The notes under the pieces are model-generated. The model was not told where the DNA came from, searched no databases, and worked only from the letters and a program-made list of their open reading frames with translations. From JADFQT01 sp965216025 (GTDB lineage Bacteria; Chloroflexota; Dehalococcoidia; Lucifugimonadales; UBA3495): a stretch of DNA of 64,000 nucleotides. A program made the position numbers and the translations under genes. Below, piece by piece: positions 25,775 to 34,933 of the stretch (the first letter of the stretch is position 1; the number at the start of each line of letters is the position of its first letter). Where the stretch lies: NCBI GenBank assembly GCA_965216025.1, contig CBDCEX010000017.1, forward strand, positions 682,001 through 746,000, given 5' to 3'.

Positions 25775-27393
25775 TTGAAGACAAAGGCCACAGTGAATCG
25801 CTATAGATTGACAATTTACTTCGTTCTTACCGCCCTTCTCTCCATCACGGTAGCCTTGCTGGTGGTTAACCAGGTCATCGGAAAGATTACCGAGGAAAAT
25901 TTGACCTGGATGGCCGAGAAAAACGCGGTTCGGAATTCCATCCATATGCAGGCCATGTTGCGGGGCAGCGCCAGCGGTATGCACCACACCGGTATGCAGA
26001 TGGCAGACATGTCGGCCGAGGGGATGATAACGGAGGATATGCCGGCCGAGGGGATGATGACGGAGGGTATGCAACACAACGGCATGCCAATGGCCGATAT
26101 GCCGGCTGAGGGGTTGATGACGGAGGGTATGCAACACAACGGCATGCCAATGGCCGATATGCCGGCTGAGGGGTTGATGACGGAGGGTATGAATGAAGAA
26201 GCAGTAGTCCAGGATGAGCCGTTGAGCCTGGAATTTTTGGCGGGACCGGAGGGCTTGAGTGGACAATATTCTGGGTTGGTCCATGGGCTCGACCTCGTGG
26301 GTCTGGAGCTGTTGGACCTGGAGCACAACTCTTTGTGGAGCTCGGATCCCCAAATCCAACTGCCGTCTCCAGCTACTACTTCCCACTATCAGTTGGCGGT
26401 ACAGGGCGAGATATCGTCGGAGCTGGTGCGAGGGGTAGATTTGCGTCCATTAAACCAGGCCTCGCCAACCCGGGACCTGCTGGACGTTTACCTGCCCTTG
26501 CGCAGTACCGCCGACGGTCCGGTAGTCGGAGTCTTGAAGCTATCCAGAGACGTTACCCAAGGCGTAGCGATCCAGGTGGATCAGGTCAAGGGGTCGGTAC
26601 TGAGAGTAACCGTTGGTACCCTAGCCGGGCTCTTCCTGGTGCTGCTGGGTTTCATAATCGTCGCGGATACCGGTGCCAATCGTTCCCGGCGCCGGGAACT
26701 GGCCTTGGTGCAAGACCAGCTGGCGGTACGGGAGCTGGCAGAGCGGCAATTGACGTCGTCATTAGAGGAAAAGGGCGTGTTGCTGAAGGAGATTCACCAT
26801 CGGGTGAAGAACAACGGGTGAAGAACAACATGCAGCTCATCTCCAGCTTGCTGAGCCTGCAATCCGGGTATATCACGGATGAAGTTACTTTACTGGCCAT
26901 GCGGGACAGTCAGGATCGAATCAAGGCAATGGCGTTGGTCCACGAAAAACTGTACGGCTCGGAAGACCTGGCAATGGTGGATTTCCACGATTACGCGGAC
27001 AGTCTGGTATCCGGGCTTTTCCGATCCTATGGAGGGGATACAGCCCAAATTACACCCAGATTAGAGATCCACAAGATCCCGATGGAGATCGATATGGCGG
27101 TGTCCTGCGGCCTGATTATCAACGAGCTAGTTTCCAACGCCTTGAAACACGCCTTTACTCCCCAACAAAGTGGGGACATTTTAGTTGAGCTTTTTCAGGA
27201 AGACTCCGGAAACCTGGTTTTGAAAGTGGAAGACACCGGGGCCGGATTTCCTGCGGAGGTGAATTTTCGGGAAACCGAATCATTGGGCCTTCAGTTGGTT
27301 TGCATGCTGGTAGAGCAACTGGAGGGCGAGATTGAGCTGGAAAGCGCCAACGGCTCCCGGTTCCAAATTATCTTTCCGAAACAAATTGAATAG
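25775..27393 (+). pseudogene. Membrane histidine kinase (HisKA_2 type) with a Met/His-rich sensor region, split by a 14-bp duplication
   Basis: TTG 25775 (or GTG 25793) starts a basic end and a membrane helix (FVLTALLSITVALLVVNQVI). The extracytoplasmic part, residues about 55-150, is rich in Met and His: two perfect EGMQHNGMPMADMPAEGLMT units plus degenerate ones. A second helix follows (TVGTLAGLFLVLLGFIIV), then the HisKA_2 H-box (KEIHHRVKNN). There the 14-bp direct repeat GGGTGAAGAACAAC (26802-26815, 26816-26829) shifts the frame to an immediate stop. The ATPase domain continues in another frame (INELVSNALKHAF, VEDTGAGFP, GLQLVCMLVEQLEG). Removing one repeat copy gives an intact 534-residue kinase. 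Confidence 0.9.
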
Positions 27394-27406
27394 GCGGAGG
27401 ATCACT

Positions 27407-28261
27407 GTGGCCAAGCAGAATATAATGGTGGTAGAAGATTCCATTGTAGTTTCCAGGGACATACAAAACCGGCTAACCAATTTGGGTTATGGTGTTGCCG
27501 CCACCGCCGTTTCTGGGCAGGAAGCCATTGATAAAGCGGAGGAAACCAGCCCAGATTTGATACTGATGGATATCAACCTCAAGGGTCCCATGGATGGGGT
27601 CCAGGCCGCTGAGCAAATTCACCAGCGGTTAGATATTCCCATTGTGTACCTCACCGCCCAGTCGGACGAAGGTACTCTGAAGCGCGCTAAGCTGACCGGA
27701 CCCTTCGGTTATCTGCTCAAGCCCTTCGACGAGCGCGGCCTCCACACCACTATCGAGATCGCTTTTTACAAGCATGAATCAGAAATCAAGCTCCAGGATG
27801 AATCCGACCAGAATTTGGCCCTATTCGAGGTGGCACGAATCCTCGCCCAAAACTGGAGTTTTGAAGAGAAGTGCAAGGGCGTTCTCCGAGCCCTTACCCG
27901 GCTGGGCGAGGCAGATATGGCGACACTGCGGACGGTGGATGACACCGGGCAATCCCTGAGCCTGGTTTCCTCCGACGGAACAACCAACTGGAACCGACCG
28001 GAGCTGCTTCCCATCCAGCAGAGTCTGGCCGGCAAAGCCCTTCAACAGCGCCAATACCAAGTGGCTAATGACTATGCCAACCACCCAAACGCCGACTCCA
28101 GTGTGGTGGCCCAGGGTTTCAAGTCGGTGGTCTGCCTGCCAGTTAACTCCGGTGGCCAGATTTTGGGGATAGTAAGCGTAATGTCGCAAAAACCCAACAA
28201 TTTCTCTCCCCGAATCGTTCGAGTGTTGAACGCCATCGCCGCCGGGTTGGGGAATCTCTAA
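27407..28261 (+). CDS. Response regulator with REC and GAF domains
   Basis: 284 residues from GTG 27407 (GGCGGAGG six bases upstream; the gene begins 14 bp after the kinase stop). Residues 1-120 form a receiver domain (VVEDS, phospho-acceptor Asp in LILMDINLKGPMDGV, YLTAQSD, and LLKPFDERGL). Residues about 140-284 form a GAF domain (ALFEVARILAQNWSFEEK, SLAGKALQQRQYQVANDYANH, FKSVVCLPVNSGGQILGIVSV). No DNA-binding or catalytic output is present. HisKA_2 kinases commonly pair with such regulators, so it is the likely partner of the broken kinase upstream. Confidence 0.9.
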   Translation: MAKQNIMVVEDSIVVSRDIQNRLTNLGYGVAATAVSGQEAIDKAEETSPDLILMDINLKGPMDGVQAAEQIHQRLDIPIVYLTAQSDEGTLKRAKLTGPFGYLLKPFDERGLHTTIEIAFYKHESEIKLQDESDQNLALFEVARILAQNWSFEEKCKGVLRALTRLGEADMATLRTVDDTGQSLSLVSSDGTTNWNRPELLPIQQSLAGKALQQRQYQVANDYANHPNADSSVVAQGFKSVVCLPVNSGGQILGIVSVMSQKPNNFSPRIVRVLNAIAAGLGNL

Positions 28262-28790
28262 AGAATCTTTGTCGAACGCATCTATCGGCCCGGTGGCGGT
28301 GTATTCGTCGCTCCGGTGAAAGCCGGAGCCCACATGCCGCCCCCCGATTGATGGGTAGATGATGCTGGATTCCGGCCTGCGCCGGAATGACGTGGCGGGA
28401 AATTATGCTATGCCCGGATATCCTTGAACACAGGCTCTGAAGAATAGTTCCGGGGAACAGGCTGAACAATAGAGGCTCCAGGTAGGTCCATACTCCCTAC
28501 GCCCCAGGGAGCGCCTTCGCCTGGGTCCCCCGCTATTGGACCTATGGTCCATCCCAGTTATATTGCCTTTTCTCAGCTGTCTGACGACCACTGCGGTTCC
28601 AGAGGCAGTCAAGGGCCTCAAATTGTGGTATGAGACCTTGGGAAATACATTTTAACACCGCAATCGTAACAATTCCCTACATTAGCTATAACTTTGTTGC
28701 TTTCCCTTGATACCGCTGATATAATCTCGGTTACTCCAAAAGGTGGCCCGGCATTTCTGAGCTAAATCACCTCATCTCCTGAGATGCGAA
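28262..28790. other. Intergenic stretch with hairpin repeats
   Basis: No gene. It has a GCTCCGG/CCGGAGC hairpin at 28313-28332 and a REP-like sequence at 28368-28393 (GGATTCCGGCCTGCGCCGGAATGAC). The rest is unremarkable. The promoter of the GNAT gene presumably lies near its right end. Confidence 0.6.
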
Positions 28791-29372
28791 ATGTTCCCGG
28801 AAGTACAATTGACCTCCATTACTCGCGCAGATGTGGCGCGGGTTGAAGAGTGGCTCAACGACACTGAAGTGAACTCCTCCTGGTACGGCGTCGACCAGAA
28901 TGGTATCCCCCTTCATATCGGCTATTCCCCCCATGAGATGCGCCAGGCATCCGATGATGAATGGCAGCAGGTGTTTCAAACCGATGACCGCCAGATCCTC
29001 TCCGTCTACACCAAAGACGGCGACCATATCGGAGAGGGACAATTGGTCATCGAGTGGCCCCGGCTTGAAGCTCAACTGTTCTTGCTGGTGGGCCGCAAGG
29101 ACCTGTGGCATCACCACTACGGCACCGCGGCGCTGATCCAACTCCTGGATCAGGTCTTCGATACCTGCCAGTTGCACCGGGTCTGGGTCGATGTGCCGGA
29201 ATACAACGAGCACGCCCTACAGATGTTTCGCCAGCTCGGGTTCGTGCTGGAGGGGCATCTCCGCGGAACCCACCGAAAGAATGATGAGTGGTACGACTCC
29301 ATGGCCCTGGGGCTGTTGAGCGACGAGTACTCCCGGCGCCGGGCCCGCGTGCTGGGCAATCCGGCTGCCTGA
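28791..29372 (+). CDS. GNAT-family N-acetyltransferase
   Basis: 193 residues. The acetyl-CoA-binding region is degenerate but recognisable (LLVGRKDLWHHHYGTAALIQLLDQVF, where YGTAA replaces the usual GxGxA). It is followed by the RimJ/RimL-like ending VWVDVPEYNEHALQMFRQLGFVLEGHLRG, typical of GNATs that modify protein termini or small molecules. The long N-terminal part with WLNDTEVNSSWYG is like RimJ-type proteins. The substrate is unknown. Transcribed alone. Confidence 0.85.
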   Translation: MFPEVQLTSITRADVARVEEWLNDTEVNSSWYGVDQNGIPLHIGYSPHEMRQASDDEWQQVFQTDDRQILSVYTKDGDHIGEGQLVIEWPRLEAQLFLLVGRKDLWHHHYGTAALIQLLDQVFDTCQLHRVWVDVPEYNEHALQMFRQLGFVLEGHLRGTHRKNDEWYDSMALGLLSDEYSRRRARVLGNPAA

Positions 29373-29562
29373 ACTCCTAACCCAACCTGCGTGGCGGTCT
29401 GCTAACCATATACCTCAAAATGTCACCTCGGGCCCTTCGGAATGACCTGGGTCGAATTGGGATAGGTGCTAACCGCCGGCAATTATCGCTTCTGCGGTCC
29501 GGCGCTGCAAGACGCGTTAACCTAATGCCGCCAAGAACCAGCTATCACCTTGGGAGGACATT

Positions 29563-30264
29563 ATGCCCGTAGTCACGATAAATGGCCCGGTTGGCAGCGG
29601 TCCAATAGAGGTTGGCCAGATGGTAAGCCAATTGCTCAGCATCAACTATGTGGACCGGATGGTGTTCGCCGAGGCGGCCAAGCTGGTAGGGTCACCGGTA
29701 GGGGCGCTAATCGAGAAGGAGCAGCGGGTTGTAAGATTCCGGGACAAGCTGGGACGTTTTTTACAGACCATGCTGGAACGCTCCGCCGTCGCCGGGGTTA
29801 GCGGAGAACCCTACTTTGGGCGAGGGATTGAGATGCTGCCCGCGGAAACCTATATCGAGCTGGCCGGTGACCCTTCGTCCTCGATGCAACGCGTTAACGA
29901 CAAGGCCTTCATCGAAGCTACCACGGCGGTGGTCACCGACCTGGCCAAAGCCGGTGACGTGGTAATCATCGGCCGAGGCGCCAACATTATGCTGGCCGAC
30001 GTCCCCGGCGTGGTGCACATCGGCATGTGGGCGCCACTGGATGTTAGGGTCCAAACCGCCATGGACCGGGAGCACTTTAGCCGGCTAGAGGCTGAAAAAT
30101 ACGTGGAAGAGTTGGAACAGGCCAGAGTCACCTTTTTCCGGAAGTTTTTTAAGGTTAATCCCTATGACCCTTCCCTGTATCATATTATGCTAAACATGGG
30201 GATGATGCAGCCCAGAATCGCGGCCGAGGTGATTACTCACACGGTGGACCAGCTGGGTTATTAA
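29563..30264 (+). CDS. Cytidylate kinase-like family protein
   Basis: 233 residues, GGGAGG before ATG 29563. It belongs to the cytidylate-kinase-like proteins with a GSG-type P-loop at the N-terminus, here TINGPVGSGPIEVGQMVS. Later signatures are VVIIGRGANIML, VVHIGMWAPLDVRV and the helical R-rich segment ARVTFFRKFFKVNPYDPSLYHIMLNMG. The family's substrate is not established. The P-loop lacks the usual second glycine (GSGP in place of GSGG), so catalysis may be altered. Confidence 0.8.
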   Translation: MPVVTINGPVGSGPIEVGQMVSQLLSINYVDRMVFAEAAKLVGSPVGALIEKEQRVVRFRDKLGRFLQTMLERSAVAGVSGEPYFGRGIEMLPAETYIELAGDPSSSMQRVNDKAFIEATTAVVTDLAKAGDVVIIGRGANIMLADVPGVVHIGMWAPLDVRVQTAMDREHFSRLEAEKYVEELEQARVTFFRKFFKVNPYDPSLYHIMLNMGMMQPRIAAEVITHTVDQLGY

Positions 30265-30419
30265 ATCTAAACTAATACCAAGGTGAAACTCGCGGAGTTT
30301 GGGTATATCACTATGTGGGTGCCACCTTGGCTTTGGTTTAGGGCCCGAGGCGCTCCGAACTAAAGAGGATGGCGTCCGGGCATCCCGATACAATCTTTGG
30401 ATAAACCGGGTATCTGCTT

Positions 30420-31175
30420 TTGCTTCCTTTCTCCGACGCCGACACCCATCATCGTAGCTACCCCGTCGTCAACGTATCCCTCATTGGGATATGCAGCCTG
30501 GTGTTCCTCTATGAGCTGGCCATCAGCCGTTTCGCGGTCATCGGCGGCGGGGAAAGCGAGTCCCTCAGCAACTTCTTCTCTACCTGGGGCTTTATACCCG
30601 GGAAGTTCACTTGGACTGAGCCACTCACCGCTTGGCCCAATATCTTCTCCTCTCTTTTCATGCATGCCGGATTGATGCACTTGGGCGGCAACATGTTGTA
30701 CCTCTGGGTCTTTGGTGACAACATGGAGGACCGCATGGGTCACATAAAATATTTGGTGTTCTATTTGGCGGCCGGGGTGGTCGCGACCCTCAGCCACTGG
30801 CTGATCGATCCTGGGTCCGGTGGTCCCCTGGTTGGGGCCAGCGGGGCCATCGCCGGAGTGTTGGGAGCCTATCTGTTTACCTACCCTCACAACCGGGTCA
30901 AGGTACTGGTGATCTTTTTCCTAATTACCGTTATACAGCTGCGGGCAATGTGGGTGCTGGGGATCTGGTTTGGATGGAGCCTGATCCAGTGGGCTTTCTC
31001 CATCGGTATATCCGACCTGGTCAGCGTCGCCTTCTCCGCCCACATCGGCGGCTTCGTCTTTGGGGCCGGACTTATTATCCTCTACCGGCTGGCTACCAAA
31101 CAGCCGATCTGGCCTCCGCGCTATTCCCTCGCTCCGCCCAGTTCCCAATTTTGGCGGGGTCGGCCGCTGGACTAG
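30420..31175 (+). CDS. Rhomboid-family intramembrane serine protease
   Basis: 251 residues from TTG 30420 (only a weak ribosome site). Six to seven membrane helices. HAGLMHLGGNMLYLWVFGDNMED matches the HxxxxHxxxN-type segment, the nucleophile Ser is in GASGAIAGVLGAY, and the partner His is in FSAHIGGFVFG. It cleaves membrane proteins within the bilayer, with unknown substrates. It has the compact bacterial form without extra domains. Confidence 0.93.
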   Translation: MLPFSDADTHHRSYPVVNVSLIGICSLVFLYELAISRFAVIGGGESESLSNFFSTWGFIPGKFTWTEPLTAWPNIFSSLFMHAGLMHLGGNMLYLWVFGDNMEDRMGHIKYLVFYLAAGVVATLSHWLIDPGSGGPLVGASGAIAGVLGAYLFTYPHNRVKVLVIFFLITVIQLRAMWVLGIWFGWSLIQWAFSIGISDLVSVAFSAHIGGFVFGAGLIILYRLATKQPIWPPRYSLAPPSSQFWRGRPLD

Positions 31176-31210
31176 TACATCGTCCCGTTGGTTTGGATGA
31201 ATCGGTGACG

Positions 31211-31290
31211 ACCCCCATCCTAACCTTCCCCCATCGAGGGGAAGGGACTGGTCCTCTCCCCTCGATGGGGGAAGGTTAGAGTGGGGGTGA
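31211..31290. repeat. Palindromic repeat (family P1)
   Basis: Arms TAACCTTCCCCCATCGAGGG (31221 on) and its exact reverse complement ending at 31278 pair over 22 bp, with outer imperfect ACCCCCAT/GTGGGGGT. It is related to elements at 37636-37714 and 58626-58711. It could act as a terminator for the rhomboid gene but has no T tract. Confidence 0.85.
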
Positions 31291-31449
31291 GGTGGTAGGT
31301 ATCAGTTTTAGTTGGCTGCCAGCTTAGCCCCAATCCACCGAACGGGGGCGTGCAGCGGGGTCCTGAAGAGACCAGAAAGTGCTCCTGTGCATCTGGGATA
31401 ATGGTTTTCGAGACAGAAAGCCGGTCCCAGAAAAGGAGCACCCATATAG

Positions 31450-32949
31450 ATGCTGCCACGCAACCACCCCGACCGCATCCAAATCACCTTCGACGACCGC
31501 CGCCTGGTGGCCAATGCCGGGCTGATCCTTCCGGCCACCCTGGCCTTGCGCCTAGAAGTCTGGCCGGAAAGCCATTGGCCGGGTTTTGCGCTACGCGAAG
31601 CAGACGTATTCAAGACTTATATGGCATGGTGGTGCATGTAATACGTTGCAACACCCACTATGCCATCGATAATCGACGTTAAGAAAACGCTGGCCTAGGG
31701 GGAATCGAGGTTTCCGGCCAGACTTCTAGGTCTGCCCCAACTGGTTGACCGGCGCCTGGACCTGGGCGATGCGCCAGGCCGAGCCAATCCTGGCGATAAG
31801 ATTTCGACTCTGGTGGCCTCGGCGCTGGCGGGCGGCGACTGCATCGACGACGCCGACGCGTTGCGCACCGGCAGGACGGCCTGCACTCTCGGCTGCGTAG
31901 TCAAGGCGCCCTCCACCCTGGGCACTTTCCTGCGCAGCTTCAGGTGGGGCTACGTCCGCCAACTGGACCGGGTGAGCCGCGAGCTGCTGGCCCGGGCCTG
32001 GCAGGCGGGGGCCGGACCCGGCGACGCGCCATTCACCATCGACCTTGATTCGACGATCTGCGAGACCTACGGACTGGCCAAGGAGGGCGCCCGCCACCAC
32101 GGCTACACCGGCGCCCGTGGCTATCACCCACTGCTGGACGTCGCCGCCGGAACCGGCGACGTGCTGATGGCCCGCCTGCGCGAGGGCCGGGCCATCACCG
32201 CCCGCGGCGCCGCCCACTTCCTGCGTGAGACGGTGAGCCGGGTTCGCTGCGGCGGGGCCAGCGGGCAGCTCACGGTGCGGGCCGACAGCGGCTTCTATAC
32301 CCACGCCGTGGCCGCCGTCTGCCGCCGGATGGATGTCCGCTTCTCCATCACCATCCGCCAGCACAAAAGCCTGCACAATCTCATCGAGGCGATACCCGAA
32401 GATGCCTGGACGCCGGTTCCTTACTGGATGGACGGCGCCGCCGATGTGGCCGAGACCACCTACACCCCCTTCCAGAGTGAGCCGGATGCCGCGCCGGTGC
32501 GGCTCATCGTCCGGCGGGTGAAGCCGGCGCCCGGTTCTCAACTGGCTCTCTTCGCCACCTACAGCTATCACGGCTTCATCACCGACCGGGACGGGGAGCC
32601 GCTGGAACTGGAGGCCGACCACCGCCGCCACGCCGAGATCGAGAATGCGATACGCGACCTCAAGTACGGCGTCGGGCTGAACCATCTCCCCTCGGGCCGC
32701 TTCGCCGCCAACGGCGCCTGGCTGGCGGTACAGGTGATGGCCCACAACCTGGCTCGCTGGACAGCCCGCATCGGCCTGGGTGAGCAGATCGTGACCACCA
32801 AGACCCTCCGGCGGCGGGTCTTCGCCCTGGCCGGACGGCTCACCCGCTCGGCACGCTGGATCACCCTGCATCTTCCCAAGCGCTGGCCCTGGGAGGAGCA
32901 GTTCAGCCGCGCCCTGGCCCGACTGCGAGCCATTCCACTCCCACCCTGA
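31450..32949 (+). pseudogene. IS1380-family transposase, split by a MITE
   Basis: The first 35 codons (DRIQITFDDRRLVANAGLIL, ATLALRL) end at the MITE. The remainder resumes at 31730 with GLPQLVDRRLDLG, then VASALAGGDCIDDADALRTG, STLGTFLRSFRWG, the catalytic IDLDSTICETYG, VRADSGFYTHAV, and the Glu in HAEIENAIRDLKYGVGLNHLPSG. Joining 31555 to 31730 gives one 441-residue protein. As it stands, the first frame stops in the MITE; a GTG at 31813 could start a truncated product lacking the DNA-binding end. Confidence 0.92.
31556..31725. mobile_element. 170-bp MITE with CTAG target duplication, IS1182-like ends
   Basis: Perfect 15-bp terminal repeats AAGTCTGGCCGGAAA point inward from both ends, and CTAG flanks it on both sides (31552-31555 and 31726-31729). 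It has no coding capacity; an internal stem (GGCATGGTGG with CCCACTATGCC) is visible. The end sequence shares the GGCYGRAAAG core and the CTAG target with the IS1182-like element at 2214-4110. Exact excision restores the IS1380 transposase frame. Confidence 0.9.
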
Positions 32950-33221
32950 CGGCGCCCGTCCGCCACTGACCCGCCAGCCAACCCAACGTCCCCGCAAACT
33001 CGCGCTAGCCCAGTCCGCGAGCGCCTCTTGCCGTGTCCTATCCCGCCATCTCGCTCGCCACAGCCACTGTAAGCCGCCATCGGCGCCCCCCAAAAGCGCC
33101 TGCAGACCGCCGCCAACCTCCCATCTACCCGAATTCGAGCCCGGATCATCGCGCCTGTAACTCCCTCACCCCCTTCCGCTGTCCTCACGCCGTCCATCCC
33201 TGTCCATCGGTGGATTCGGGC

Positions 33222-34649
33222 TTAGGCGCTGCCGGTCTGAGAGGGATAACCCCGGCTAACCCACTCGGGAGCTCCCGACTCATCCACGACGCGAACGTCC
33301 CTACGCCCGTCCCGCTGCAGAATACTGCCGGCGATGGTCGCCCGCATGCCGGAGGCGCAGAGGGCAACGATGGGCAGCTCCCGGGGCAAGCCGTCCAGGT
33401 GCTCGGGCAGCTCCCCCAGTTCAATGTTGAGCGACCCGCTAATGTGACCGGCCTGAAACTCCCGGCTCTGCCGCACGTCGATGATCAGCGACCCCGGAGA
33501 ATGGCCGGACAGCTCGTGAAGGTCCTCCAGGTCTATCCGGTTGGCGCTCTCCAGCGGCAGGCCAGCCTGCTGCCAGGCCTCCAGACCGCTGCCCAAGTAG
33601 CCATTGAACCGGTCGTAACCGATGCGGATGAGCTGCCTTACGATTGAGTCACGAGACGCCGGAGAGTCGTGAGACGCTGGATCCGGTGACAGAAAGACCA
33701 GCGGCTGCTGCCAGGGCACTACCCAGCCGACCCAGGTGGCGAAGTTATCCCCCAGGGGCACCGAGAAGGAGCCGGCGATGTGGCCTTCATTAAAAGGCTT
33801 CTGCGGTCGGGTATCCACCAGCAATGAGCCTTCCTCCCGCTGGTGCCGCAGAGACAGAGGCGTGAGGGATGCCAAGCGAGGTATTTCTCCCAGCACATCG
33901 GGGCCTCGGCGATTGATGTCCGCCATGTACTTGTAATAGGCCGGGTAGGAACCCAGGCCGGTCAAGGCAAACTGGACAAAATCCTCCTCTTGGTCATGGG
34001 CCGCAAAGGGATTTTGTTCCCATTCCTCCGCTATGGTGCTGAAGATTTTATCCCCCGGAGGTGGGCTGGCCGAGCAAAAAGAGCCGCCGCCGTGGGTGGG
34101 GTATACCCGCACGTCATTGGGCAGGGTAAGCAGCTTGGAGTGAATGGTGTGGTGCAGCCAGCGGGCCAGGAAGGGCGCTATTCGCTGACCCAGCAGGTCT
34201 ACCCGGGCCGCTCCGCCCAGCATCAAGGCGCCGCCGGTGAATATGGCAGTCGGGCGGTCCTGTTCCCGGTCTTTCTCAATGACCAAGAAGGATATGTGTT
34301 CCGGTGTATGCCCGGGGGTATGCAGCACCCGCAGCTTGAACTCCCCCAGGTCCAGCTCGTCATCCTCCCTAAGCCGTAGGGAAGGATATAGCAGCCCTCC
34401 CGAGGCGCTGGCACCCACCTGACAGCCGGTGGTGGCGGCCAGCTCGCGGGCGCCGGAAACAAAATCGTTATGCACGTGGGTCTCCAGCGCATAGTTGATT
34501 CGCACACCGTGATTGGCGGCGATGGAGGTGTAGTGGTCGATGTCCCGCACCGGGTCGATGACGGCGCACCAGCCGGATAATTCCGAACCGACCACGTAGG
34601 TGGTGTTACTCAGACTGGCGATCCTCACCGGCTCGATGAACATCTTCAT
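33222..34649 (-). CDS. MBL-fold hydrolase fused to two rhodanese domains
   Basis: 475 residues. The N-terminal metallo-beta-lactamase domain (about 1-230), of the persulfide-dioxygenase type, has ETHVHNDFVSGARELA, HTPGHTPEHISFLV, IFTGGALMLGG and YPTHGGGSFC. In the first signature the last ligand of HxHxDH is Phe (HVHNDF), as I recall for some rhodanese-fused members. Rhodanese domain 1 (about 275-365) has no catalytic Cys (FLSPDPAS). Rhodanese domain 2 (about 375-470) has Cys in VALCASGMRA. It probably acts in sulfide/persulfide metabolism. Its TAA stop lies in the CTTAG duplication of the IS1380 element. Confidence 0.9.
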   Translation of the reverse strand: MKMFIEPVRIASLSNTTYVVGSELSGWCAVIDPVRDIDHYTSIAANHGVRINYALETHVHNDFVSGARELAATTGCQVGASASGGLLYPSLRLREDDELDLGEFKLRVLHTPGHTPEHISFLVIEKDREQDRPTAIFTGGALMLGGAARVDLLGQRIAPFLARWLHHTIHSKLLTLPNDVRVYPTHGGGSFCSASPPPGDKIFSTIAEEWEQNPFAAHDQEEDFVQFALTGLGSYPAYYKYMADINRRGPDVLGEIPRLASLTPLSLRHQREEGSLLVDTRPQKPFNEGHIAGSFSVPLGDNFATWVGWVVPWQQPLVFLSPDPASHDSPASRDSIVRQLIRIGYDRFNGYLGSGLEAWQQAGLPLESANRIDLEDLHELSGHSPGSLIIDVRQSREFQAGHISGSLNIELGELPEHLDGLPRELPIVALCASGMRATIAGSILQRDGRRDVRVVDESGAPEWVSRGYPSQTGSA

Positions 34650-34933
34650 GCCTCCTTCACGTAGATTGTTCTATTACAGTAGTGCGATTTAGCCGGGTCC
34701 CGCGATTTCGGAGCCCCGCCCTGCCAAAGAGGATACCACCTATATCTCTCATTATTCCCCATTGCCCTGGACTGATAAGGCTTTTCAATTGTTGAGGCGC
34801 CGATATAGCTTAGCATGAAGAATCAGGTCATTCCGAGCCCGAATTTAGTGGAGAGGATATGATAATATAACAGCGGTAACATTTTAGAATCTAACCCCGA
34901 TTTACTGGGACCCCATTGTAGGTGGAGGCGGAA
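34650..34933. other. Divergent promoter region
   Basis: Intergenic space between the divergently transcribed MBL-rhodanese and molybdenum hydroxylase genes. It is AT-rich around 34800-34910 and presumably holds both promoters. It ends in GGAGGCGG, the ribosome site for ATG 34934. Confidence 0.5.

Larger units (their letters stand above)
31328..33220 (+). mobile_element. IS1380-family insertion sequence carrying a nested MITE
   Basis: Ends CCCCAATCCACCGA and, read inward from the right, CCCGAATCCACCGA (13 of 14 match). It is flanked by the 5-bp duplication CTTAG (31323-31327 and 33221-33225). It holds one transposase gene interrupted by a 170-bp insertion. Bases 32950-33220 are its noncoding right end. 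It landed exactly at the stop codon of the MBL-rhodanese gene without changing that protein. Confidence 0.92.

Noticed and set aside
31700..33100. Long antisense frame over the IS1380 transposase
   Set aside because: It is a GC-driven shadow of the transposase with low-complexity Gly/Ala/Arg composition.
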